This document shows, piece after piece, positions 27,408-36,698 of a stretch of DNA of 64,000 bases. Every line of letters begins with the position of its first letter. Position 1 is the stretch's first letter. The position numbers and the translations under genes were made by a program. Origin of the DNA: Saccharothrix sp. S26 (GTDB lineage Bacteria > Actinomycetota > Actinomycetes > Mycobacteriales > Pseudonocardiaceae); NCBI RefSeq assembly GCF_021390395.1, contig NZ_JAJUWT010000009.1:266601-330600 (forward strand), given 5' to 3'. Under the pieces are notes generated by a model. It did no database searches and was not told where the DNA came from. It saw nothing but the letters and a program-made list of their open reading frames with translations.

Positions 27408-27439
27408 ACCCCCGGCCGGATGGGGATCCGGCCGGGGGT
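27408..27439 (-). terminator. Strong terminator of the galactoside operon
   Basis: A perfect 14-bp stem (ACCCCCGGCCGGAT at 27408-27421 with ATCCGGCCGGGGGT at 27426-27439) and GGGG tetraloop start 9 nt downstream of the operon's last stop codon. Confidence 0.85.
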
Positions 27440-27448
27440 GCTCCGACC

Positions 27449-30058
27449 TCAGCGCCGCGGCGTGACCGAGGTCGTCGCGACGAGCGGGGCGAGTTGGACC
27501 CAGTCGACGTTCGGACCCCAGCCGGTGGCGTTGCCGAAGGTCAGCGCGCCGCCGTCGGTGGTGAGGTCCAGCGGTGAGGTCTCGGCCCAGAACCCGTCCC
27601 AGGTGTAGTTGTGGCGGTAGGGCGCACGGGTCGTGCCGCCGCCCGCCTCGGTGGCGTCCAGGTACCTGGTGATCGCGTCGGTGTTGTACGGGTGGCCGGT
27701 GTTCTTCTCGGCCTGGGCGTACGCGACGGTCAGGTTGTACTGGCCCGCCTCGCGCAGCGCGTCCGGCCGGGCCACGGTCAGCGTGCCGCCGTTGCCGAGG
27801 TAGCCGACGTACGAACCGCCGGAGGCCCACCGGCCGGGCGCGGTCGCCGCCGCGCCGCCCAGCTGCCCGCTCTCCGCCTCGACCCGGACCGCGAGCCGGT
27901 CGGCCGCCGTGTCGCGGACCTGGGTGAGCGCGCCCAGGACCAGCGGGGTGCGGCCCTCGTTGGACAGCACCACCTCGGTGACGCCCGCCTTGAGGTGCAC
28001 CGTCGTGGTGCCCGTCCACGCGCCGGCCCGGTCGGTGGTCAGGTCGCCGCCGGCGACGCGGCGGTCGGACAGGGTCAGGCCGAGCTTGCCGCGACCGGCC
28101 CCGAACCACGTGGTGGACAACGCGTAGTAGCCGTCCTCGGCGGCCGAGACGTAGGTGGTGACCGCATCGCCCGGCGTCAAGACCACGGCGTTGGGCACGA
28201 GGGCGCGCAGGGCGCGGACCCCGCGGTCGACGGAGCCGCCGGTGCGGCGCGAGTCGGACAGCTGGTAGGTCACCCGCTCCGGGCTGGTGACCTCGGTGAG
28301 GTCGAGGCGGTCCAGCGCGACGTCCGAGGGCGCGCCGAGGAAACCGGTGGGTTCGCTGGTGCGCAGGGAGATGCGGTGCCGACCGGCGGTGAGCTGGACC
28401 GGCGTGTCGAGCCGGCCCCGGTACTGCCAGTTCAGCGTGGCGGGGAAGGTGAGGGTCGCGCGGTGGGAGTCGTCGACGTAGAGGGCCTGCCGGCCGACGA
28501 ACCCGCCCGTGCCGTACAGCACGCCCAGCCGGTACGTCCCGGTGCGCGGCACGTCGACCTCGACCGTGACGCGGGAACCGGCGTTGTTCATGTAGCCGAC
28601 GTCCTTGCCGCCGGACGTGGTGTACCGCCAGCCCGACGGGTCCGACTGGTCGACGACCCGGGCGTTCTCCACCAGGCCGGATTCGGCTTCGTGGCTCGAG
28701 GTCCACGGCGCGTTCGCGGCCGGGGCCGGCGCCAGGCCGGCCGGGGTGACGATCACCTGGTAAGCGGCCAGGGGGTCGCCGCCGGGCACCTTGACGGTGA
28801 TCTTGCCGTCGGAGACCCGGACACGGGAGGCCGCCACCACCGGCGGCTGGCCGGCGTCGCCCTCGTAGCCCGACCAGGTGGTCTTGGACACGCGCACGTC
28901 GACGTGACCGCCGAACGTCTTGCGGTCCAGGCCCGTGACGGCGACGTCCACCGGGTTGGCGGTGCCGCCGAGCAGGACGGTGGCCTCGGCGTCGCCGCGG
29001 TCGAGGGTGGCCAGGCCTTGCAGGGTGTCGCGGGTGCTGGGTTTGGGCGAGGTGACGCGGACCGTGTCACCGGACAGGTCGGCGTACCACTTGGTCAGCC
29101 ACCAGCCGCCGTTGGCGCGGCCCGTGCGCACGGCCTGGTCGCTGAGGTTGCCGGCCAGCGACCAGTACGCCATCTGCCCGTCGACCTTGGTGTCCTCCAG
29201 CATGGTGATCCACTGGATCAACTGGCCGGGCACGGAGGTGTCGCGGCGGTTGGTGTACTCGGTGATGTTGATCGGCAGCGGGCCGATGCCGAGGGACTTC
29301 TCCATGGCCCGGTAGTCGTCGTAGTGGGCGCGGTAGTGGTTGAGGGAGTCCGGGCTGAGCTCGTGCCAGGTGACGATGTCGGGCAGCACGTCGTTCGCCT
29401 TGGCGTAGGTGAGGAAGTCGCGCAGCCTGCCGGGGTTGTAACTGGCCTCGCCGGGTCCGTCGATGCGCGCGTTCGGCAGCACCGACTTGACGGTCCGGTA
29501 GACCTTGGTCCAGTCGGCGAGGAACCTGTCCTTCTTCGTCGCCCAGTCGCCGTACCAGATCCAGTCCGGCTCGTTGAAGATCGTCCACACGAACCGGTCG
29601 CGGTCGGGTCGGGCGGCGACCTTCTCCAACTGCGGGCGCAGCCGGGCGAGGTAGTCGTCGATGCCCAGGTCCTGGTAGGGCCAGGCGCTGTAGATGTCCT
29701 GGGAGTTGATGAAGACGTCGGCCCCTCCGGAGGCGAACAGGTCGTCGGCCACGACGAGCGCGTCACCGTTGGGGTGCTGCTCACCGTCCGGCGGCTTCTG
29801 GGCGATGGTGCGGGGCTTCATGCCCGCGATGAGGTCGCGCGAGGGCACACCGGGGTCGCCCAGGCCGTAGAGGATGCCGGTCGCACCGCCGCGGAACGCG
29901 CCGGTCGAGTCGGCGAGGTCCACGCGCAGGGTCTCGGCGGTGGGCGCGGGTTGGGCGGCGGCGGTCGGCGAGCCGGGGATCGGGGACAGGGCGGCCAGCA
30001 CCAGCGCGGCGGTCACCGCGACGGTGGTGGTCCGGGATCTTGCGGATCGGTGTCGCAT
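27449..30058 (-). CDS. Secreted clan GH-A glycoside hydrolase with two CBM35/6-like modules
   Basis: This 869-residue protein starts at ATG 30058 behind GGAGC. Signal peptide ends near residue 37 (PTAAAQP). The TIM-barrel catalytic domain (~45-390) has WTIFNEPDWIWYGDW (acid/base Glu after Asn) and NITEYTNRRD (nucleophile Glu), the clan GH-A layout seen in GH39 and relatives. A beta-sandwich follows, then two carbohydrate-binding modules of CBM35/6 type (~460-600, EAESGLVENARVV; ~730-865, RVEAESGQLGG). It is the last gene of the alpha-galactosidase/ABC operon, so it probably releases galactose-containing oligosaccharides for import. The exact substrate is not evident. Confidence 0.82.
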   Translation of the reverse strand: MRHRSARSRTTTVAVTAALVLAALSPIPGSPTAAAQPAPTAETLRVDLADSTGAFRGGATGILYGLGDPGVPSRDLIAGMKPRTIAQKPPDGEQHPNGDALVVADDLFASGGADVFINSQDIYSAWPYQDLGIDDYLARLRPQLEKVAARPDRDRFVWTIFNEPDWIWYGDWATKKDRFLADWTKVYRTVKSVLPNARIDGPGEASYNPGRLRDFLTYAKANDVLPDIVTWHELSPDSLNHYRAHYDDYRAMEKSLGIGPLPINITEYTNRRDTSVPGQLIQWITMLEDTKVDGQMAYWSLAGNLSDQAVRTGRANGGWWLTKWYADLSGDTVRVTSPKPSTRDTLQGLATLDRGDAEATVLLGGTANPVDVAVTGLDRKTFGGHVDVRVSKTTWSGYEGDAGQPPVVAASRVRVSDGKITVKVPGGDPLAAYQVIVTPAGLAPAPAANAPWTSSHEAESGLVENARVVDQSDPSGWRYTTSGGKDVGYMNNAGSRVTVEVDVPRTGTYRLGVLYGTGGFVGRQALYVDDSHRATLTFPATLNWQYRGRLDTPVQLTAGRHRISLRTSEPTGFLGAPSDVALDRLDLTEVTSPERVTYQLSDSRRTGGSVDRGVRALRALVPNAVVLTPGDAVTTYVSAAEDGYYALSTTWFGAGRGKLGLTLSDRRVAGGDLTTDRAGAWTGTTTVHLKAGVTEVVLSNEGRTPLVLGALTQVRDTAADRLAVRVEAESGQLGGAAATAPGRWASGGSYVGYLGNGGTLTVARPDALREAGQYNLTVAYAQAEKNTGHPYNTDAITRYLDATEAGGGTTRAPYRHNYTWDGFWAETSPLDLTTDGGALTFGNATGWGPNVDWVQLAPLVATTSVTPRR

Positions 30059-30096
30059 CAGTGCTCCACGGGGTTGTGGTTGCCGGGGACGGGCGG

Positions 30097-31443
30097 TCAG
30101 CGGAACAGCGCGTTGACCTGTTCGTTGGCCTGGGTCAACGAGGCGGGGTCGGCCTGGGAGGTCAGCACGGCGTCGATGGCGGGCCCCATGACGGCGGCGA
30201 CCTCCGGTGCGTGGTCGGTGATCGGGAACAGGTGGGTGGCGCCTTCGTCGAGGGGCTTGGTGAAGGCGGTGATGTCCACGCCCTTGGCGGCGAACGTCTC
30301 CTTGGCCACGGCGAGCGCCTCGGGCAGGGCCGGGAACACCACGGCCTTCTCCCCCACGGTCTTCTGGCACTCGGCGGAGGCGAGGTGCTTGACCCACTTC
30401 CAGGCGCCGTCGCGGTTGTCCGTGCCGGTGTAGATGGAGTCGGCCAGGCCGTTGAAGATGGTCGCGCGCTTGCCGGACGGGCCGGTCGGGGTGGGCGCGA
30501 CGCCGACGTCCACACCGTCGTGGCCGAAGTAGGCGTTGATCATCCAGGAGCCGTTGGTGCTCAACGCGTACTTGCCCGCGCCGAAGGCGTCGTTGACGCT
30601 GGAGCCGGAGCGGGCCGTGGCCAGGCTCGGCAGGTAGCCCTTGTCGATCAGGCCCCGGTACCAGGCCATGGTCTGCTGGAAGCGGGGGTCGTCGTAGTTG
30701 AACTCCGTGCCCCACGGGTTCTTGTCGGTGTAGGTCCAGCCGGTGCTCAGCGCGTACATGCTCCACATCTGCTGGCCCACGCCCGCGCCGTTGTTCTCGT
30801 CCAAGCCCAACCCGTGCACGGCCACCTTGGACTTGTCGAACCCGGGCTCGTCGCCGCGCACCCCGTTGGCGTCCACGGTGAGCCGGGCGATGAGCTTCTC
30901 GTAGGTGCCGCCGTCCTGCGGGTTCCAGGTGAGGTTCGCCAGGTCGGCCTCGGCGACGCCCGCGTCGGCGAGCATCTTCTTGTTGTAGAACAGCGCGACG
31001 GTGTCGAAGTCCTTGGGCAGGCCGTAGCGCTTGCCGTCCTGGGCGGTCCACAGGTCGGCCAGGCCCTCGGGGTAGACGTCGGTGGGCACGGCGTCGCGGG
31101 AGACGAACTCGTCCAGCGGCAGCAACTGGTTCTTGGCGGCGTAGGTCGGGTAGTAGTTGAGGTGGTTGGTGAACACGTCCGGAGCGGTACCCGCGACCAG
31201 GTCGGTGGTCAGCTTGTTCCAGTAGTCGGCCCAGCCGAACTGCTCGATCTTGACGGTGGTGCCGGGGTTGGCCTGCTGGAACGAGGTGGCGCACGCCTGG
31301 TAGGCGGGCAGTTGGTTGGCGTCCCACAGCCAGTAGGTGATCTCGCTGGAGCCGCTGCCGCCACCCGGCGCGCCCGCGCAGCCGGCGAGCGCCAACGAGA
31401 CGGCGGCGGCCAGTGCGGCCGGCTTGGACAACTTGTTGTGCAC
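30097..31443 (-). CDS. Lipoprotein sugar-binding protein of ABC transporter
   Basis: The product has 448 residues with GTG start 31443 and upstream AAAGGAG. The signal sequence ends in a lipobox (SLALAGC), so the mature protein is a lipoprotein tethered outside the membrane. The sequence follows the extracellular solute-binding family 1 pattern (ITYWLWDANQLPAYQACATSFQQANPGTTVKIEQFGW ... YGLPKDFDTVALFYNKKML). It delivers a sugar, probably an alpha-galactoside oligosaccharide given the operon, to the two permeases encoded just upstream. No ATPase gene is in the operon, as is usual in actinobacteria where a shared MsiK-type ATPase serves several importers. Confidence 0.93.
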   Translation of the reverse strand: MHNKLSKPAALAAAVSLALAGCAGAPGGGSGSSEITYWLWDANQLPAYQACATSFQQANPGTTVKIEQFGWADYWNKLTTDLVAGTAPDVFTNHLNYYPTYAAKNQLLPLDEFVSRDAVPTDVYPEGLADLWTAQDGKRYGLPKDFDTVALFYNKKMLADAGVAEADLANLTWNPQDGGTYEKLIARLTVDANGVRGDEPGFDKSKVAVHGLGLDENNGAGVGQQMWSMYALSTGWTYTDKNPWGTEFNYDDPRFQQTMAWYRGLIDKGYLPSLATARSGSSVNDAFGAGKYALSTNGSWMINAYFGHDGVDVGVAPTPTGPSGKRATIFNGLADSIYTGTDNRDGAWKWVKHLASAECQKTVGEKAVVFPALPEALAVAKETFAAKGVDITAFTKPLDEGATHLFPITDHAPEVAAVMGPAIDAVLTSQADPASLTQANEQVNALFR

Positions 31444-31479
31444 GGTGAAAACTCCTTTGTCCCACCCGCGTCGGGACGG

Positions 31480-32370
31480 CTACTTGATGCCGGAGAACTG
31501 GATGGAGTCGACGATCCGGCGCCCGAAGGCGACGAACAGCGTGATGACCGGCAGCGCCGCGAGCAGGGTGGCGGCCATGAGGCCGGCCCAGTCGGGACTG
31601 CCCTGCGGGGTCTGGGAGCGGAACACGCCCAGCGCCACCGTGAGGACGCGCACGCCCTCACCCTGGCCGACCAGCAGCGGCCAGAAGTACTCGTTCCACG
31701 CGGTGATGTAGGCCAGCAGCGCCAGCGTGGTCAGCGGGGCCCGGCTCATCGGCAGCACGATCCGGAAGAAGATCCTCGGGTGCCCGGCGCCGTCGATGCG
31801 CGCGGCCTCCTCGACCTCGCGGCTGATGCCGAGCAGGAACTGGCGCATGAAGAACACCGCGAACGGCGTCATGAAGAAGAACGGCAGCACGACGGCCGCG
31901 TAGGTGTTGAGCAGCTCGAGGTCGCGCATCAGCACGAAGTTGGGCAGCGCGGTGAAGATCGGCGGGATCATCAGCGCGGTGAGGAAGACGAAGAACACCG
32001 CGTCACGCCCGCGCCAGCGCAGCCGCGCGAACGCGTAGGCGGCCATCGAGCTGAACAGCACCTGGCCCGCGGTGATGAGGGTCGAGGTGAGCACCGAGTT
32101 CAGCAGGTAGCGCCAGAAGTCGATCGACGCGCCCGACCCGCCCTGCGCGCGGGCCTCCTCCAGCGACGCCAGGCCGAGCACGCGCTCGAACGCGCCCAGC
32201 GTGAACCCGGCGGGCAGCAGCGAGCCGGCGTCGGCCGCCAACGCCCGGTTGTCCGAAAGGGACACGCGCAGCATCCAGTAGAACGGGAACAGCGTGATCA
32301 GCACCAGCAGGGTCAGCACCACCCAGCCCAGCGCCCGCCGCCAGGTCGGGCCGATCGCGGTCGAGGTCAT
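31480..32370 (-). CDS. Carbohydrate ABC permease (MalG-type)
   Basis: The product has 296 residues with six predicted transmembrane helices and the EAA loop EEAARIDGAGHPRIFFRIVLPMSRAPL characteristic of binding-protein-dependent permeases that dock the ATPase. An unusually long periplasmic segment rich in Gly/Ala lies after the first helix (~45-85). ATG 32370 was chosen; an in-frame GTG lies one codon upstream. It is encoded 11 nt after the partner permease and forms the heterodimeric channel with it. Confidence 0.92.
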   Translation of the reverse strand: MTSTAIGPTWRRALGWVVLTLLVLITLFPFYWMLRVSLSDNRALAADAGSLLPAGFTLGAFERVLGLASLEEARAQGGSGASIDFWRYLLNSVLTSTLITAGQVLFSSMAAYAFARLRWRGRDAVFFVFLTALMIPPIFTALPNFVLMRDLELLNTYAAVVLPFFFMTPFAVFFMRQFLLGISREVEEAARIDGAGHPRIFFRIVLPMSRAPLTTLALLAYITAWNEYFWPLLVGQGEGVRVLTVALGVFRSQTPQGSPDWAGLMAATLLAALPVITLFVAFGRRIVDSIQFSGIK

Positions 32371-32381
32371 CACCGGCTCCT

Positions 32382-33269
32382 TCAGTCCAGGTCCGAGCTG
32401 CCCGCGCGCAGCAGGCGCAGCTGCGCCACCGCCAAGCCGGCCAGGATGACGAACAGCACGACCGACAGCGCGGCCGCGTAGCCGAAGTCGAACTGCTGGA
32501 ACGCCTTCTCGTAGATGTAGAAGTAGATGACCCGGGTGGCGTCCACCGGGCCGCCCTTGGTGGTGACGGCGACGGTGTCGAAGATCTGGAACGAGCCGAT
32601 CACGGTCAGCACCAGCACCATGGCCAGCACCGGCCGCAGCAGCGGCAGCGTGACGCTGCGGAAGACCCGCCACTCCGACGCGCCGTCGATCGCCGCGGCC
32701 TCGTACACCGACTTGGGGATGGCCTGGAGGCCGGCGAAGAGCAGCAGGGCCGTGTAGCCCATGTGCCGCCACACGTTGACCAGCGCGATGGTCGGGATGG
32801 CCGTGGACGTTTCGCCGAAGAACGCCACCGGGTCGACGCCGACCCACGACAACACCGCGTTCACGATGCCCAGCTGGGCGTCGAGCATGTTGTACCAGAC
32901 CAGCGCGACCACGACGTTGGCGATCAGGTACGGCAGCAACAGCAGGCCCCGCACGAGCGACGACTTGGTCAGCCGGTGCATCAGCACCGCGATGAGCAGC
33001 GCCACGGCGGTCTGCACGCCGATGTTGATCACGACGTACTCGACGGTGACCAGCAGCGCGTTGCCGAACCTGGCGTCGCCGAACGCGGCCCGGTAGTTCT
33101 GCGCGCCCACCCAGTTCGGCGCGGCCAGCAGGCTGTAGTCGGTGAAGCTCAGGTAGAACGTCTGCAACGCGGGCCACGCGTAGAACAGCACGAAGCCGAA
33201 GCCCGCGGGCAGCAGGAACAGCAGGGCCACCCGGAGGTCGCCGCGCCGGGCCGGGTGTGCGGCGGTCAT
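32382..33269 (-). CDS. Carbohydrate ABC permease (MalF-type)
   Basis: This 295-residue inner-membrane protein has about six helices. The first (LLFLLPAGFGFVLFYAWPALQTFYLSF) has the typical FxxxPxxxxxxxSF entry, and the EAA loop reads YEAAAIDGASEWRVFRSVTLPLLRPVL. Its ATG overlaps the stop of the alpha-galactosidase gene (4 nt), so the two are translationally coupled. It pairs with the MalG-type permease and the binding protein downstream. Confidence 0.93.
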   Translation of the reverse strand: MTAAHPARRGDLRVALLFLLPAGFGFVLFYAWPALQTFYLSFTDYSLLAAPNWVGAQNYRAAFGDARFGNALLVTVEYVVINIGVQTAVALLIAVLMHRLTKSSLVRGLLLLPYLIANVVVALVWYNMLDAQLGIVNAVLSWVGVDPVAFFGETSTAIPTIALVNVWRHMGYTALLLFAGLQAIPKSVYEAAAIDGASEWRVFRSVTLPLLRPVLAMVLVLTVIGSFQIFDTVAVTTKGGPVDATRVIYFYIYEKAFQQFDFGYAAALSVVLFVILAGLAVAQLRLLRAGSSDLD

Positions 33270-35431
33270 GAGCGCTCCTCCCGCACCAGGTGCAGCAGCA
33301 GGGCCTGCTCGGGGTGCAGCGGCGGGACCTGGACACCCACCTCGGCCAGCTCCCGCCCGGACAGGCGCGCGCCGGTGGCCAGCCAGGGCACCCCGACCAG
33401 GGCCGTGGACGGCGGCAGGTCGGCGTGGTCGACGGGGCGGACGGTGAACCGGGCGCCGGGCGGCAAGCCGGGCAGGGTCACCCGGCCGGGCGAGGTGGTC
33501 GTCCCCGACGCGATCGCGACGACGGCGAACAACGCCTGCGCCTCGTCATCGGACACCACGCCGTGGACCAGGACCGCCGGGTCCGGCGAGTCCGCGCGCA
33601 CCACCCGCCCACGGTGCAACCAGCCGCGTACCCGCTGGTAGAACCGCACCCAGCGCGCCAGCTCGGCCAGCTCCGCCGGGTCGGCCGCGACCAGGTCCCA
33701 CTCGATGCCGAAGTGGCCGAACAGCGCGGTGATCGCGCGGAAGGCCAGGTCGTGCCTGCGCCCGGTGGTGTGCGACCGGGCCGCGCCGACGTGCGAGCCG
33801 ATCAGCTCGGGCGGCAGCAACAGCCCGGTCCAGCGCTGGATGCCCTGCCGGTCCAGGGCGTCGATGCAGTCGCTGGCCCACACCCGGTCGGTGCGCTCCA
33901 GGATGCCCAGGTCCACCCGCGACCCGCCGGAGGAGCAGGACTCGACCTCCAGGCCGGGGTGGCGGCGGCGCAGCTCGTCGAGCAGGCCGTAGGCGGCCAG
34001 CGTCTGGGCGTGCACCGCGGCACGACCGGTGCGCGAGTCGCCCGCGTCGACCAGGTCGCGGTTGTGGTCCCACTTGAGGTAGGCGATCCGGTACTCGGTC
34101 ACCAGGGCGTCCAAGCGCTCCAGCAGGTGGGCCCGCACCTGCGGGCGGGTCAGGTCGAGCACGTACTGGCCGCGCACCAGCGGCGGACGGCGGGCACCCG
34201 TGGACAGGATCCAGTCGGGGTGCGCCCGCAGCAGGTCGGAGTCGGCGCTGACCATCTCCGGCTCGACCCACAGCCCGAACTCCAGGCCCAGCGAGCGGAC
34301 GTGGTCGACCAGCGGGTGCAGGCCGTCGGGCCACACCGACTCGTCGACGTACCAGTCGCCCAGACCCGCGGTGTCGTCACGCCGGTTGCGGAACCAGCCG
34401 TCGTCGAGCACGAACAGCTCCGCGCCCACCTCCGCGCCGCGGTCGGCCAGGGCGCGCAGCCGGTCGAGCTCGTGGTCGTGGTACACCGCCTCCCACGTGT
34501 TGAGCACGACGCGACGCGGGCCGCCCGGGTGGTGGGGCCTCGACCGCAGGTGGCGGTGGAAGCGGGCGGACAGCTCGTCCAGGCCGTCGCCGCAGGAGCC
34601 GAACACCTCGGGGGTCGTGTAGGTCTCCCCCGGCGCCAGGCGCACCTCGCCGTCGAGCAGCAGCTCGCCGCCGCCGATCACGGCCTCGCCGGTGGGCACG
34701 CGTTCGGCGTAGGTGCGGTGGTTGCCGCTCCAGGCGACGTGCACGCCCCACACCCGGCCCCGGCGGAACCCGAACCCGCGCTCCCCCGCGACCAGGACCA
34801 GCGTGGCGTCCGACCCGGTCCGACCGCGCCGGCTGTCCCGCACGTGCGCCTCCACGCCGAACGGCCTGCGCTGCGGCGTGCGCTCGCGCCCCCAGCGCCC
34901 GGTGAGGTCGAGCAGCTCGTCGGCGCGCGCGGGCAGGGGCAGGGCCAGCACGAGCCCGTCGAGGGTGTAGGTGGTGTCACCGGTGTTGCGCACGGTGGCC
35001 CGCAGCCGCACCAGACCCGCGGGCGTCAGCCCGATCTCCAGGTCCAGGGCGAGCCCGGCGTCCAGGTCGGTGGCGTGGACCAGGCACGAACCGCCGTCCT
35101 CGACCACGCTCTCGACGGAGAACAGCGGCGACCAGTCGCGGCCGTCCCGGTGGCCCCGCAGACCGGGTGCGCCCGGCCAGGCGGTCGCGTGCTCGGGGAT
35201 CACCGCCACGGCCGCCGGCTCGTCGGTCGCGTTCGGCACCACCGCGGGCACGCTGACCGAGGCCAACGCCTCCACGTCGGCGTCCGGACCGAGGTCGACG
35301 CCCCAGTGCAGGACGTGCGGCAACCGGGAGCCCTCACAGCGCAACACCAGGCTGACGCCGTCGGCGCGCAGGTGGACGATCCGGTCGGCGACCTCGACGG
35401 CCGGTGCGGTGACCAGCGGAGCACGGGACAC
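33266..35431 (-). CDS. Alpha-galactosidase, GH36
   Basis: This 721-residue protein has GTG 35431 preceded by AGGAGG. It lacks a signal peptide, so it works in the cytoplasm on imported oligosaccharides. It has the GH36 plan: N-terminal beta-sandwich (~1-290), TIM barrel (~300-610) and C-terminal beta domain. Nucleophile Asp455 sits in YLKWDHNRD and the acid/base Asp521 in ASDCIDAL; LDDGWF and CSSGGSRVDL complete the sugar pocket. It removes terminal alpha-1,6-galactose from melibiose-, raffinose- or galactomannan-type oligosaccharides. As first gene of the operon it is controlled by the divergent LacI regulator through operators at 35461 and 35534. Confidence 0.94.
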   Translation of the reverse strand: MSRAPLVTAPAVEVADRIVHLRADGVSLVLRCEGSRLPHVLHWGVDLGPDADVEALASVSVPAVVPNATDEPAAVAVIPEHATAWPGAPGLRGHRDGRDWSPLFSVESVVEDGGSCLVHATDLDAGLALDLEIGLTPAGLVRLRATVRNTGDTTYTLDGLVLALPLPARADELLDLTGRWGRERTPQRRPFGVEAHVRDSRRGRTGSDATLVLVAGERGFGFRRGRVWGVHVAWSGNHRTYAERVPTGEAVIGGGELLLDGEVRLAPGETYTTPEVFGSCGDGLDELSARFHRHLRSRPHHPGGPRRVVLNTWEAVYHDHELDRLRALADRGAEVGAELFVLDDGWFRNRRDDTAGLGDWYVDESVWPDGLHPLVDHVRSLGLEFGLWVEPEMVSADSDLLRAHPDWILSTGARRPPLVRGQYVLDLTRPQVRAHLLERLDALVTEYRIAYLKWDHNRDLVDAGDSRTGRAAVHAQTLAAYGLLDELRRRHPGLEVESCSSGGSRVDLGILERTDRVWASDCIDALDRQGIQRWTGLLLPPELIGSHVGAARSHTTGRRHDLAFRAITALFGHFGIEWDLVAADPAELAELARWVRFYQRVRGWLHRGRVVRADSPDPAVLVHGVVSDDEAQALFAVVAIASGTTTSPGRVTLPGLPPGARFTVRPVDHADLPPSTALVGVPWLATGARLSGRELAEVGVQVPPLHPEQALLLHLVREERS

Positions 35432-35460
35432 GCAGGCCCTCCTGGAATCGGTCGGGTCTT

Positions 35461-35478
35461 ACATTGAACGTTCCATGG
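35461..35478. promoter_or_regulatory. LacI-type operator O1
   Basis: ACATTGAACGTTCCATGG contains CATTGAACGTTCCATG, a palindrome centred on CG with one mismatched pair. It lies 30 nt upstream of the alpha-galactosidase start, overlapping the expected transcription start. A bound LacI repressor here would block the operon. Confidence 0.75.
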
Positions 35479-35479
35479 A

Positions 35480-35508
35480 AGATGTCAGCAGGGTCACGTT
35501 CGGGTCAA
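35480..35508 (-). promoter_or_regulatory. Likely promoter of the galactoside operon
   Basis: On the minus strand TTGACC (35508-35503) is followed after 17 nt by ACATCT (35485-35480), a weak -10. It lies between the two operators, which is consistent with repression by LacI. Confidence 0.4.
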
Positions 35509-35533
35509 CGGTGTCGCCGGTAACGAGTCCGCA

Positions 35534-35551
35534 ACATTGATCGTTCAATGT
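35534..35551. promoter_or_regulatory. LacI-type operator O2
   Basis: ACATTGATCGTTCAATGT is an inverted repeat with 7-nt perfect arms ACATTGA/TCAATGT and the central CG typical of LacI-family operators. It is nearer to the regulator gene (53 nt before its start), suggesting autoregulation and possible looping with O1, 73 nt away. Confidence 0.8.
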
Positions 35552-35603
35552 GCCCGGGTCGTCACGTTCGGTGAATCATGACCGGGTGCAGGGAGGTGGC
35601 CTC

Positions 35604-36632
35604 GTGCCCAGAGGCGGATCGGACCAGGGGAAGCGACGCGTCAGCATCGTCGACGTCGCCGCCGCCGCGGGCGTGTCCCGGCAGACCGTGTCCAACGTGC
35701 TCAACGGCCGCGACGAGTACTACTCGGCCGTGACGCACGAGAAGGTCACGGCCGCCATGCGGGAGCTGGGCTACCAGCCCAACCGCGCGGCGCAGACCCT
35801 GCGCTCCCGGCGCACCATGCAGCTCGGCTACCACATCTTCGGCGAGCAGCTGGACCGCGCGCAGGGCTTCACCCTGCACTTCCTGCTCTCCCTGGTCAAA
35901 GCCGGCGCCGACGTCGACCACCAGGTGCTGGTGTTCACCCACCGCCGCGACGACCCGCTCGGCGTGTTCAAGGACCTCGTCGCCCGGCACGCCGTGGACG
36001 CCGTCATCCTGTCGGAGTCCAGCGTCGAGGACGAGCGGGCGCGCTTCCTCGCCGACAGCGGCATCCCCTTCGCCTGCCTCGGCCGCCTCGCGCCCGACCT
36101 GCCCCAGCACTGGGTGGACGTCGACAACGCGGCGGGCATGAGCGCGGTGGTGGACCTGCTCGTCGCCGAAGGCCACCGGCGGTTCGCCTACCTCGGGCCC
36201 GACGGCGACCAGTACTGGAAGGCCGAACGCCTCGACGGCTTCGTCCGGCGCACCGCCGACCACGGGATCCGGGTGCCCAAGACGTCGCTCTTCCGCGGCC
36301 CTCACCAGGACATCCGCCGCCGCACGCGGCAACTGCTCGGCGGCAAGAACCCGCCCAGCGCCATCGTGACCGGCAGCGACGCCATCGCCGCCGTGGTCGT
36401 CAACGTCGCGCACTCCCTGGGCCTGCGGGTCGGCACCGACCTGGCGGTCACCGGCTTCGACGGCGGCGCCGTCGAACTGGTCACCGAACCCACCCTGACC
36501 ACCGCCCGCATCCCCGTCGAACGCATCTCCCGCGAACTGGTCGCCCGCTGCCTGCGCCAGGTCGAGCACGGACGCGACGACGAACCCGGTCTCCTGCTGC
36601 CCACCGAACTCGTGCGCGGCGGCAGCGCCTGA
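35604..36632 (+). CDS. LacI-family transcriptional repressor of the galactoside operon
   Basis: The product has 342 residues. GTG 35604 has AGGGAGG at 7-nt spacing and is preferred to the in-frame start at 35550, which overlaps operator O2. The N-terminus holds the LacI HTH (VSIVDVAAAAGVSRQTVSNVLNGRD) and hinge helix (YQPNRAAQTLRSRRTMQLGY). The periplasmic-binding-protein-like sensor domain follows, with the late ITGSD-type segment AIVTGSDAIAAVVV and DLAVTGFDGGAVELVTEPTLTTARIP. The ligand is probably a galactoside, inferred from the divergent operon. Two palindromic operators occupy the shared promoter region. Confidence 0.93.
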   Translation: MPRGGSDQGKRRVSIVDVAAAAGVSRQTVSNVLNGRDEYYSAVTHEKVTAAMRELGYQPNRAAQTLRSRRTMQLGYHIFGEQLDRAQGFTLHFLLSLVKAGADVDHQVLVFTHRRDDPLGVFKDLVARHAVDAVILSESSVEDERARFLADSGIPFACLGRLAPDLPQHWVDVDNAAGMSAVVDLLVAEGHRRFAYLGPDGDQYWKAERLDGFVRRTADHGIRVPKTSLFRGPHQDIRRRTRQLLGGKNPPSAIVTGSDAIAAVVVNVAHSLGLRVGTDLAVTGFDGGAVELVTEPTLTTARIPVERISRELVARCLRQVEHGRDDEPGLLLPTELVRGGSA

Positions 36633-36698
36633 CCAGGTGCTCGCCGGTCCGGCGGCAAAGCCCGTCCGGGCCGACCGCGGTGCCGGTACCGTCCGGTC

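Noticed and set aside
27449..31465. One 1338-residue fusion of glycosidase and sugar-binding protein frames
   Set aside because: The binding protein is encoded in another frame with its own lipobox and start; the long frame is a chance extension upstream of the glycosidase signal peptide.
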